Positions 22,400 to 32,000 of a stretch of DNA of 64,000 nt are shown here, piece by piece. Both the position numbers and the translations under genes were made by a program. Position 1 is the stretch's first letter; the number at the start of each line of letters is the position of its first letter. The notes beneath the pieces are model-generated. The model made no database searches, had not been told where the DNA came from, and saw nothing but the letters and a program-made list of their open reading frames with translations. The DNA is from Diphasiastrum complanatum (lineage: Eukaryota > Streptophyta > Lycopodiopsida > Lycopodiales > Lycopodiaceae). The stretch is taken from positions 66,427,940 to 66,491,939 of the forward strand of contig CM055095.1 of the NCBI GenBank assembly GCA_029204225.1, written 5' to 3'.

Positions 22400-23509
22400 T
22401 TCACTTTTACACTCCGTAAGAAACGCTCCCATGATGATTCTGAAGGGAAACGTCTCATTGACCTTCTTTTCAGCTCTTCTTCGGGCGCTTTCTGGCGCGA
22501 GTTCATTCCTCGCTCTCCACCACCTCTCTTGGAAGACCTCCGCATATGGACTGATTATGCTACTAGCCTGTACACGGTTCCTACCGACTCACCTATCGCC
22601 ATATCTCCACGGCCACCTGAGTTCTCCTTTTTCACATCTGACATGGTACTTGCAGCCATTAAGAAGCTGAATTCCCACAAGGCCAGAGATATCGAAGACC
22701 TTGAATCTGAACTCCTTTCCCATGCCTCCGACTTACTCACCCCCATTATAGCCACCCTTCTTAACTCTGCGGTTGTCTCTGGTTTTCCGTCCTCCTGGTG
22801 CACTAACATCATCCAACCCATCCATAAGAATGGTGACCCCATGATTCCGAGTAACTACCGCACCATCATGATTGGGCATGTCCTGGCGAAATTATATGGT
22901 ACTATACTGCAGTCTGTTGTGAGCTCAGAGGCGGAGACTAGGAGACTACATGCCATGGGTCAGGCTGGTTCCCGAGCACATTATTCTACGGCATATCACA
23001 TCTTCACATTGCGAGCCTTGATTGAGGAGGCTAAGCACAGGAGAGAGAGGGTTTACTGTTGTTTTGTGGACTTCAGGAAAGCCTTTGATTCTGTTCCTCG
23101 CTCATTGCTCATTCAGAGACTCCGAGCACCGACATTGTTCTTGTTGTGATTGCACTTTATGAGCGTGTCCTTGGTTGTTTCCGGCATAGCAGAGGCATAT
23201 CTGAGCACATCTGGAGCACTATTGGGGTGAAGCAGGGTTGTTCCCTCTCACCAGTCCTCTTTGGCTTGTATATTGATGAGTTGGAGAGAGCCATTACACA
23301 AGGTGGTGGTACTGGCTGCAGGCTTGGTGACATCTTGATTGCTATCCTCCTTTATGCTGATGATGTGGTGTTGGTCTCACCGACCAGAGAGGGTCTACAA
23401 CGACAGTTGGATTGCTTGCATGAGTTTTGCACCAGATGGGGCCTAGGGGTGAACATTGGGAAGACCAAGGTTATGGTCTTCAACACTTCGAGGGCATTCA
23501 TGCAACGAC
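22400..23509 (+). pseudogene. LINE D ORF2, reverse transcriptase part
   Basis: Frame 22529-23149 carries IWTDYATSLYTVP, NYRTIMIGHVLAKLYGTIL, LHAMGQAGSRAHYSTAYH and CCFVDFRKAFDSVPRSLLIQ. A deletion near 23125 shifts frame; 23146-23547 continues IWSTIGVKQGCSLSPVLFGL, LLYADDVVLVSP and VNIGKTKVMVFNTS. The LTR element is inserted right after FMQR. Apart from the one deletion the core looks well conserved. Confidence 0.85.
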
Positions 23510-23964
23510 TGTTAGAAGTAATAAATGATAATGTTAGTTTCCCATAGGTTACTTTGACCCAAAAGGTCGAGACTTGTGTAACCATGAGTTAAGTTTATTA
23601 TTTAGACCATGTTAAGTCAGTTTTAGTTGAGTTGGACCCAATTTTGGTCCAATAGTAATTCGTGGGTCCAAGTAAAGTCTAATTATGTTAAGGGACCCTA
23701 TCTTGACTTTTGGGGGTGCCCTATAATTAGTAGTGGGTCTTGGAAGGTTCTAGAACTTAGGGTTTGGAAGAGTCTAGGCCCTTGGAAGGCCTATTTATAT
23801 GTACCCAGTGTTCATTTGTAATTCATTCCCTTTCAAGCATTGCTACTACTTTCTCTCTCCTTGAGGGCGCCTAACCCTCTCCCTCTTCTTCTTCTTCCTC
23901 TTTTTCTTCTTCTTGTATATGGAGATTGAATGTTAGAAGGATCTTGGCACTTTGATTTCCTACA
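23510..23964 (+). repeat. Left LTR (455 bp) of the copia-like element
   Basis: From TGTTAGAAGTAATAAATG to GATTTCCTACA. It includes CCTATTTATATG as a possible TATA box near 23790 and a pyrimidine-rich CTTCTTCTTC stretch near 23885-23915. Confidence 0.95.
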
Positions 23965-23976
23965 TGGTATCAGAGC
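23965..23976 (+). other. Primer binding site for initiator tRNA-Met
   Basis: TGGTATCAGAGC lies flush against the left LTR. Confidence 0.9.
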
Positions 23977-24046
23977 CATGGATCTTCTATGCTTGATTTA
24001 GGGTGCCCTACCAAAAGAGATCGTCTTCACTTAGGGATCACAAAAA

Positions 24047-24399
24047 TTCAGCACCTTTGCTGATTTTTTGGAGTGAAGATCCAACAAGCAATTTCTACTC
24101 TTCTGATTGGGCTGAAAAATCAGCACATTTACAAAGTGAAGATCCGCTTCTTTTTGCTTGTTTCCAGGTGTGGAAGAAGGCGCTAATTTTTTTGTGATGA
24201 TCCGATCACATTCCGAGGCTGAAAATTGGATAGCATATTACCATTTGTAGGGTGTTGCAATAGCCCTATCCGTGTGTGTATTGTTCACACTTTTTGGCAA
24301 GAAAGAAGGGTTCCGAAAAAAGCTTTGTTGGAGGCTAACCTGATTCTTTGCATGTTGGTTTTTGAGTTTGTAATGCAATTTCAGGCTGAAATTTTCAGC
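24047..24399 (+). repeat. Scattered GCTGA...TCAGC hairpins in the leader
   Basis: TTCAGCACCTTTGCTGA (about 24048), GCTGAAAAATCAGC (24111-24124), GGCTGAAAATTGG (half site, about 24217) and GCTGAAATTTTCAGC (24385-24399, perfect) are short inverted repeats between primer site and the open frame. A structural role in the RNA is inference. Confidence 0.5.
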
Positions 24400-24554
24400 A
24401 CACAAGGCTTGTAGGAGGGTGAGTTCCTACATCCATCTAATGTGTGGTTTCGACACATTCCGGTGTTGATTTGTCAGATTTGATACTTGCTGGTTTTTGT
24501 GTCTTTTAGGGTACATTTAGGGTTTGAAAAAATTTATCTTCTTGGCTGGTTCTT

Positions 24555-25718
24555 ATGGCAAGAGATTTGGGAGCGATTCGTACTTGTTCAGGTGAAGATA
24601 TGTTGGATTGCACCAACTTTTCTTCATGGAGTTGCAAGCTGAGATTTTGCATCGACTTGATGATCAAGATTTTATCGGTAACAAGATCTATCTTATATCA
24701 TTTGAGATTTTGCAAGACCTCTAAAAGTGCTTGGGAAACACTTTTAAAGATGTACCGAATAAAGGATTCATCATCATGCTTTCTCCTCTCTACTTCATCC
24801 TCTTTGAAGGTAGAAGAGCAAAGTCATGCAAAGTTTGATCATTGTCTTTCTACAAGTACAAGTTTGCATCGAAATGTTGGTATGGTAAAGCATTCTTCTT
24901 CTCTTGAGCCATTTGTAGCAAATGATGGATGCATTAGTGAAGAACTTCATGAGCAAGCTTCTCAAGATAATGTTTTAGAAAAGGCTGAAATCAAGCATTC
25001 TTTGAAGCCATTTTGTACTAATGGAGGAGGGGAACAAATCATGTCAATTAGTACATTGGTTCAAAGTGGCGTGTTGCTGGATTTTTTGAGTGTTCAAAGT
25101 GGCAAGCTGTTGGTTTTTTTCTTGAAGATGGTGGACACCAGATTCAGCCATAGTTTATTGATCATTTTCAGTCTATGTTACATCGTGAGCATCCTATTAT
25201 GCATCGGGAACGGCCTGCGGAAGGTTTTTGGACAGCAAGGTCCACATTTGGAACACTTTGGAGAGCAAAGTGTTGGTGATTTTGTGGCTGTTGGACAGCC
25301 TGCTACAGCCTCTTGTTGGTTGTCCGAGTCTTTGCGGGATAGCAAAGCATCTTTTTACCTTGGAGGAAACACACATGCCTCACCAAAATCAGTACCTTAT
25401 GCTGATTTTCATGTTTTGATGCTTACTTCTTATGATGACGGTGTTGTCTTACCTAGTGTTGGTGAGCAAATCATTGATAGTAAGATTCGGGAGGATGTGA
25501 TGGTAAAAGAGTATCATATTCTTCTTTATGTTTCTCGTGGTAAGAAGACTTATGGAATCATGTGGGAACCATTGATGGATTGCAAATCCATATTTTGGCT
25601 TGTGGTTGGTTTTTTAGTTACTTACTTTGGATGGAGCATGCTTGTCTTCACTCTTCGACTTGATGCTATTGCACTTCGTATTCTACATCTCTTCTACATC
25701 GGGCATGATTGGGGCTGA
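24555..25718 (+). CDS. Open frame of 387 codons in the copia-like element (gag-like start, two hydrophobic segments)
   Basis: Residues about 15-75 (LDCTNFSSWSCKLRFCI ... KSAWETLLKMYRI) resemble the start of copia gag ('Y..W......L' and 'AW..L...Y'). There is no zinc knuckle. The remainder is not recognised. Two hydrophobic stretches could span a membrane: SLLIIFSLCYIVSILLCIG near residues 197-215 and IFWLVVGFLVTYFGWSMLVF near 345-365. The frame fills most of the interior and is uninterrupted, whereas autonomous copia genes are absent. It may be a chance or chimeric frame, or a protein with an envelope-like layout; I cannot decide. Confidence 0.45.
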   Translation: MARDLGAIRTCSGEDMLDCTNFSSWSCKLRFCIDLMIKILSVTRSILYHLRFCKTSKSAWETLLKMYRIKDSSSCFLLSTSSSLKVEEQSHAKFDHCLSTSTSLHRNVGMVKHSSSLEPFVANDGCISEELHEQASQDNVLEKAEIKHSLKPFCTNGGGEQIMSISTLVQSGVLLDFLSVQSGKLLVFFLKMVDTRFSHSLLIIFSLCYIVSILLCIGNGLRKVFGQQGPHLEHFGEQSVGDFVAVGQPATASCWLSESLRDSKASFYLGGNTHASPKSVPYADFHVLMLTSYDDGVVLPSVGEQIIDSKIREDVMVKEYHILLYVSRGKKTYGIMWEPLMDCKSIFWLVVGFLVTYFGWSMLVFTLRLDAIALRILHLFYIGHDWG

Positions 25719-25886
25719 GATTTTGGCTACTTCGACTACTTCAAGCGAAGTTTTTTTTGGCAGCATTAAGCTTGGACAGCAGCTACATCTTTTCTTTTTC
25801 GGCTACATGGAGTTTTGGGCAGCATGCAACACTTTGCATTTTTGTTGCAATTTTTCATACTTCATGTTATGTTTTTTACATTATCA

Positions 25887-25897
25887 TTTAAGGAGGG
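25887..25897 (+). other. Polypurine tract of the copia-like element
   Basis: TTAAGGAGGG directly precedes the right LTR (TGTTAGAAG). Confidence 0.8.
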
Positions 25898-26352
25898 TGT
25901 TAGAAGTAATAAATGATAATGTTAGTTTCCCATAGGTTACTTTGACCCAAAAGCTCGAGACTTGTGTAACCATGGGTTAGGTTTATTATTTAGACCATGT
26001 TAAGTCAGTTTTAGTTGAGTTGGACCCAATTTTGGTCCAATAGTAATTCGTGGGTCCAAGTAAAGTCTAATTATGTTAAGGGACCCTATCTTGACTTTTG
26101 GGGGTGCCCTATAATTAGTAGTGGGTCTTGGAAGGTTCTAGAACTTAGGGTTTGGAAGAGTCTGGGCCCTTGGAAGGCCTATTTCTATGTACCCAGTGTT
26201 CATTTGTAATTCATTCCCTTTCAAGCATTGCTACTACTTTCTCTCTCCTTGAGGGCGCCTAACCCTCTCCCTCTTCTTCTTCTTCCTCTTTTTCTTCTTC
26301 TTGTATATGGAGATTTAATGTTAGAAGGATCTTGGCACTTTGATTTCCTACA
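25898..26352 (+). repeat. Right LTR (455 bp) of the copia-like element
   Basis: Same length and ends as the left LTR; six substitutions seen, for example CAAAAGGTCGAG versus CAAAAGCTCGAG. Followed by GCGACAGGAGC, where the LINE resumes. Confidence 0.95.
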
Positions 26353-27747
26353 GCGACAGGAGCTTACTTTGGGCGGGCAGATTCTGGAGGTGGTCCCTGC
26401 CTACACATACTTGGGGGTCCTTTTCTCAGGTCCTACTTTTAGCATGAGACAAGCCGCTACCACTCGACTAGGGAAAGGACATGCCTCCCTTGTTCAGCTA
26501 GAGCGATTTTGCTTCCGAAAGTCTATCCAGGATGCACACAGTAAGTGTCACCTCTTCGATACCATTGTTACCCCCATGGCTTTATATGCGGCAAAGACAT
26601 GGTGTGTAGGTCTCCCTTCTTCACACTAGGCCAGTCTCTCACGATTACAAACCACCATGCTAGCTCGGTTGATTCGAGCGAAGCCTTCTGTTCCACATGA
26701 GATTCTCCTGGCCGAGTTGCAGTTCCACCTATACAGATCGATACAGATCGAGGCAGTTCTTCAGCTTATCACCTATATACATAGGATACAGGCGTTACCA
26801 GAGATAGACAGGCGATACATACAGGTTGCACTATTCTCCTCACAGCATCGTCACGATCAGGGCTACAGGCTATCATGGTTCTCTCAGGCCTCTCACCTCC
26901 TACTTGTATCATTTGGATCTCCATCACAGAGCTCCCCTCTGGCACACATCAGTATATCAGACGCTTCCTTTATCACACATATCTAGAGCGGACTTGGCGT
27001 AACCAGTTAGGGGTTAAGCCAGCTTTTTACCGCACTCATTTCTTGGAGCTAGATGCATCAAGGACCCCGGTCATGCCGCGCTACTTGGACTCGGGATTGT
27101 CACATTGCCTCAGATTCACATTGGGGCAGCTCAGGGTGTCCTCTCATCAGCTAGCTATTGAGACTGGGAGGTTCCACGGTATTCCCAGAGAGGAGCGGAT
27201 TTGCCAGTTCTGCTCTCTAGGTGAGGTGGAGGTTGAGGAGCATTTTATATTTAGGTGCCCTGTATATTATGAGATTAGAGGGCGATATCATTGCCTGTTC
27301 CGAGAGACGCCTACCACTCTACGCTCTCTAATAGCTTATGAGGACCCACGGTGTGTCGCTCTGATGGTACACGAGATGTCCAGACTATGGAGAGATTTAT
27401 ACGAGACACCCCAGCATTTTACCTCACAGCCATTGATTACTTCGTTCTTTACTAGACGGAGATCGCGTGATTTAGTACCTGAGGATGAGGATTATGATGA
27501 GGATGACGACGAGGATGTTGGCCGCTCTCATGCTCATAGAGATCAGAGACAGTGTACCTCCCACCATCATGTTACCACCAGGATTACTAGACATTCTACG
27601 CAGGGGCGTACTACTACTACTACACATGCACGTGCTCATGCTCACAGACGCCGCCGGCAGGCTCCAGTGCTTTCCCATTCTGTGGCTCGCATTACATCTT
27701 TTTACAGCAGCAGCACAGCCTTGACATCTTACCCTAGATACATATGA
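26353..27747 (+). pseudogene. LINE D ORF2, thumb and C-terminal part
   Basis: Continues with LTLGGQILEVVPAYTYLGVL, then ARLIRAKPSVPHEILLAE. Frame 26875-27747 (290 codons) carries LRFTLGQLRVSSHQLAIETG, the finger ICQFCSLGEVEVEEHFIFRC (C-x2-C ... H-x4-C), YEIRGRYHCLFRE, and a tail with an acidic run (EDEDYDEDDDED) followed by an Arg/His-rich run. Frame changes near 26620 and 26870. Confidence 0.85.
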
Positions 27748-27912
27748 TTATTATTATGCGCATTCTCGCATACGTGTCTATTTTAGTTTGCAGTAGATGT
27801 TTTCTTTATTACAGTTTGGAGACGTTTTTATACGCTCCCATGGTTACCACATACATGACATGTACTTCATTAGTCTTATATGCCTTTTGGCATGGAAAAG
27901 ACATTAATAAAG

Positions 27913-27927
27913 CTTTTCTTTTCTTTT

Positions 27928-27985
<58 letters not shown>
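27913..27985. repeat. (CTTTT)3 then (CT)n: tail of LINE D
   Basis: Three CTTTT units follow ATTAATAAAG and pass into about 26 CT units; LINE E sequence begins directly after. Confidence 0.95.
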
Positions 27986-27987
<2 letters not shown>

Positions 27988-28450
27988 ACCAGGGTTGGAT
28001 TGCTTACAAGAGTTCTGCACCAGATGGGGCCTAGGGGTGAACATTGGGAAGACCAAAGTTATGGCCTTCAACACTTCTCGAGCATTCATGCAAGGACAAG
28101 AGCTCACTTTTGATGGACAGGTTCTAGAGGTGGTCTCTTCTTATACATACTTAGGGATCCTATTCTCGGGTCCTACTTTCAGTATGAGACAGGGTGCTAC
28201 CACTTGACTTGGGAAGGAGCATGCCTTCCTGGTTCGGCTAGAGTGTTTTCGGAAGTCCACCCAGGATGCTCGTAGTAAGTTTCGACTTTTTGATACCATT
28301 GTCACCCTCACAGCTCTATATGCGGTAGAGACATGGTGTACAGGTCTCCCCTCTTCACACTGGGCTAGTCTTTCACGATTACAGACCACTGTGTTAGCTC
28401 GGTTGATTCTTCTGAGATTCAAATCAGCATGAGATTTCTAATGGCTGAGT
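27986..28450 (+). mobile_element. LINE E: 5'-truncated copy, left half
   Basis: Begins just after (CT)n inside the polymerase: LDCLQEFCTRWGLGVNIGKT, VMAFNTSRAFMQ, SYTYLGILFSGPTFSMRQ, then YAVETWCTGLPSSHWASLS. It stops at TGGCTGAGT (28450) where a copia LTR begins. Its continuation, starting CGAGTTTGCAATTCC, is found inverted at 37963-38433. Confidence 0.8.
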
Positions 28451-28687
28451 TCTTATAGATTGAAAATAGAGATAGCTCGGATCTTTAAATCAAGGTTTAC
28501 CAACCCAGGAATCCTTGATGGTCTTCTACAACTCAAAATAGCTCAAAACTAACAACATGCAAGCAAACTGAAAAATTCTAGAGACATGCATGGACTAATA
28601 CTTGCACATGAAATAGTAGATTGGTAGCAAATGATGAGTTTGTTGACATGCAATGAATTGATCAAACTTATGTAGTAGTTGGATCTT
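28451..28687 (-). repeat. Copia-1 3' LTR (minus strand), outer part
   Basis: Aligns without gaps at its end with the reverse complement of the plus-strand LTR at 39177-39408 (TCTTATAGATTG versus TGTTATTGATTG). Target duplication: TGAGT at 28446-28450, and CGAGT in the inverted LINE piece next to the partner LTR. Interrupted at 28687 by the chromovirus. Confidence 0.8.
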
Positions 28688-29045
28688 TGTAATAGATCCT
28701 AACACCACAGTAGGGCAAACACTAACTGATCCACCCAACCTTGCCTACTCCCTGATATAGAGTAAGCCCCTCCTAGCCCAGTGTGAGGACTGGTAGCATG
28801 CTACTGCCAAGTGTCGGCCACGTGGCACTGACGTGGCCAACTGCACGTCGGGACCCAACTGGGGGCCCTATCATGCTGACAGGGTCCCTAGGTTGTGTTA
28901 GGCCCGCCATGGCTATGGACCGTGCTGGGGCACACTACTCACATTGTCTTGCCCTGTTGGTCATGTACGCTGGACACGACCCTGACTGTGGTATCTGACC
29001 TATCTGTGTTCTCTAGGGTTTGGCACTGGTTACGAGCTCGTAACA
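28688..29045 (-). repeat. Gypsy-1 3' LTR (358 bp)
   Basis: On the minus strand it begins TGTTACGAGCTCG and ends GGATCTATTACA. Flanked on the left by ATCTT. Confidence 0.95.
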
Positions 29046-29060
29046 CTCCCTCCCCCTTAA
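29046..29060 (-). other. Gypsy-1 polypurine tract
   Basis: Minus strand AAGGGGGAGGGAG lies flush against the 3' LTR. It overlaps the end region of the pol frame. Confidence 0.85.
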
Positions 29061-32000
29061 GAACCGTCTTGGTCCTCTAAGACAAAGTCTGGAAAAATCT
29101 TGCGAAGGACGCTGCCTCTTTCCCAAGAGGCATTCTCAACAGGCTGATCATTCCACTTAACCAGATATTCTCGGTATAGAGTATGACGAGTCTGCGTCTC
29201 TCTACTATCAAGAATCTCCTCTGGTTCATGTGGAGGTTGTTGAGGATCCAATGGGAGAACTAGAACACTGTCCCCTACCAGATTATCTGATCTGGTTAAG
29301 GCTTTTCGTAACTGACTTACATGAAAGACTGGAAAAACCTTACTGCTGTGTGGGAGTTCTAGTTCATAGGTGACCTCGCCTAGTCTCCTACTGATGGTAA
29401 AGGGACCACAATACCTTGGAGACAACTTAGCACACACTCCTGATTTGAGGGTTTTAGAGTCAACTGGGACTCCCAAGTAGACTTTCTCACCAGTGGAGAA
29501 CTGCACATCCCGTCTGTGTGGATCTGCATAATGCCTGGCTCGATCCTGGGATTGTCTAATGCTACGCTTAGCATGTTCTATCATCTGGTTTAGGTCTTCT
29601 AAAAAGTTTCTGGCTGCTTCAACTTTTTCTTGTTTAAACCCTACAGCTGTGGGTGAGCGTGGCTGAAAACCGTACATCAACATAAATGGGCTGTATCCCG
29701 TAGCTCAATGTTTGGTACTGTTGTAAGCAAACTCTAATATCGAGAGATACTCCTCCCAATTAGTCTGCTTCTTGCTGACGTATGCACGAAGCATATCCTC
29801 CAGCACTTGATTTACCCTTTCTGTTTGACCGTCCGTCTGTGGATGGTCGGTGGTACTCATATTAAGTTTAGTATGGAGATGATGGAATACTGCCCTCCAA
29901 AAATTTCCAGCAAACTTATTGTCCCGGTCGCTGACTATGCCGGAAGGTAGACCGTACAATTTAAATAGCCCGTCTACAAACAACCTCGCTAACTCTGGAG
30001 CTCTAACGGTTGTTTTGGTCGGAATAAAATGAGCCATTTTGGTCAGACGGTCAACTGTGACCCACATAGCGTCATTACCCTTTTGGGTTTTAGGCAGGCC
30101 TACTATAAAATCCATGGAGATACTCTCCCATTTACCAGCTGGTATTTCTAAGGGATGCAACAACCCTCCTGCCTTTAAACGCTCTGCTTTATTTACTTGA
30201 CATTTCTGGCAACTGGTTACATACTGGTGGACGTCCTTTTTCATATTGGGCCAGAAAAATTGCCTACGAAGAAGCTCATAGGTCTTCTGTATGCCTGGGT
30301 GTCCCGCGCTAGGATTGTCATGACATTCATATAGGACCTGCTGCCTATAATCCTCTGAATTGGGGACACATACTCTATCTCTATAGAGCAAGTACTCATC
30401 CTGAATGGAATACTGTTTCCATTTGAATCCTTGAGTCAACTGACCCTCAACCCCTAGGGTTTGCTTGGGTAATACAGGCTCAGAATCCTCAACGTCATCT
30501 GACGACGTATACTCGGACTCATCATCATCCTCAACGGAAGCTGCCGTATTCTTGGATGAACTGGCACCAGCCCCGGGAACTGGTTCTGGAGTCTGTAACT
30601 GTCTGTTCTGGACTGAGTTCCAGATAATAGAGAAGAATGCATCATGCTGGCATTTCCCTCTCAAGGACTCGAGTAACTCATTACGAATCTGAGTAAAACT
30701 CAGCTCGTTTATCATAGGCATTCTGCTAAGGGCATCTGCTACTGTATTGAATTTTCCACGCCTATATCTGATAGACATGTCAAACTCTTGCATCAACTCT
30801 GCCCAACGAGCTTTCCGACCTCTAAGCTCAGGTTGATTGCAAAGGTATCTGAGACTCTCATGGTCTGTCAGGACCTCAAAGTTGGCACCATACAAATAAT
30901 GCCTCCAAGTCTTAAGGGCATGGACTATAGAAAAGAGTTCCTTTTCATAGGCACTATATCTAGTCTGTGCTGGCTCGAGTTTTTTACTCTCGAACGCAAC
31001 TGGTCGTCCACCCTGAGTTAGCACAGCACCTATTGCAAAGTCGCTAGCATCTGTTTCGACCACAAATGGCTGATTGGGGTCGACGACTTTTAAAACTGGT
31101 GCTGTAGCTAAGGCTGTTTTGAGAGCATCAAAGCTCTCCTGTTGTGCGGACTCCCAAATGAACTCCTTTCCCTTCCCCTTAAGGAGATTTGTCATAGGGA
31201 CTGCTATCTGAGCATATTCCTTGACAAATCGTCTGTAATATCCCGCCAGACCAAGAAAGATTTGAAGTTCCAAAATATTCTGAGGTCTCAGCCAACTGAG
31301 TATGGCTTTAACCTTATTTGGGTCCATCTTAATCCCATCTGAAGAGATAATGTGACCCAAATATGCTACTTCTTCAATGAAGAATTCACACTTGGATTGT
31401 TTAGCATAAAGCTTATGCTTTCTGAGCAGTCGAAACACCTTTCTGAGGTGTTTTAGATGCTCCTTCCTCGTTTTGCTGTAGACGAGGATGTCGTCTAAAA
31501 ATACGACTACAAACTTACCCAAGTATGGTCTGAGGACACTGTTCATCAAGGTCATAAAGGTAGCTGGAGCATTTGTGAGCCCAAATGGCATCACCTTAAA
31601 CTCATAATGACCGTGACGAGTCCTAAAAGCTGTTTTCGAGACATCTTCCGATTTTATACGGACTTGATGATATCCCGATCTGAGGTCTATTTTGCTGAAA
31701 AACTTAGTCCCGTCGAGTTGATCAAACAACTCGTCTGCCCGAGGCATAGGGTATTTATTCTTAATTGTGACTTTATTGAGGGCTCTGTAATCTACGCAAA
31801 GACGCATAGACCCCTCTTTCTTTTTCACCAATAGGACTGGTGAGGCCCATGGTGAACTACTGGTCTGAATTTGGCCTTTCCCAAGATAGTCTGTTAACTG
31901 CCTAGTTATTTCTTCATCCTCTGTTCGGCTGACCCGATACGGAGGTTTAGAAACAGGTGCTGTACCTGGTACTAGGTTTATTACATGATCTACCTCTTTG

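Larger units (their letters stand above)
23510..26352 (+). mobile_element. Copia-like non-autonomous LTR retrotransposon, 2843 bp
   Basis: Two 455-bp LTRs, a primer site flush with the left LTR, a purine tract flush with the right LTR, and flanking ACGAC/GCGAC (a 5-bp target duplication with one change). The LINE reading continues across the site. I count six LTR differences (about 98.7% identity). The 1933-bp interior has no protease, integrase, polymerase or RNase H motif, only a 387-codon frame. Confidence 0.88.
21337..27912 (+). mobile_element. LINE D, interrupted by a 2.8-kb copia-like element
   Basis: Starts GTGGAGATAGC after (CT)n. ORF1 is almost entirely missing: about 200 bases of Ser/Arg-rich leader lead straight into endonuclease. 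Polymerase is intact up to the insertion at 23510; the rest of ORF2 resumes at 26353 and the copy ends CATGGAAAAGACATTAATAAAG before a (CTTTT)n/(CT)n tail. Confidence 0.85.
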
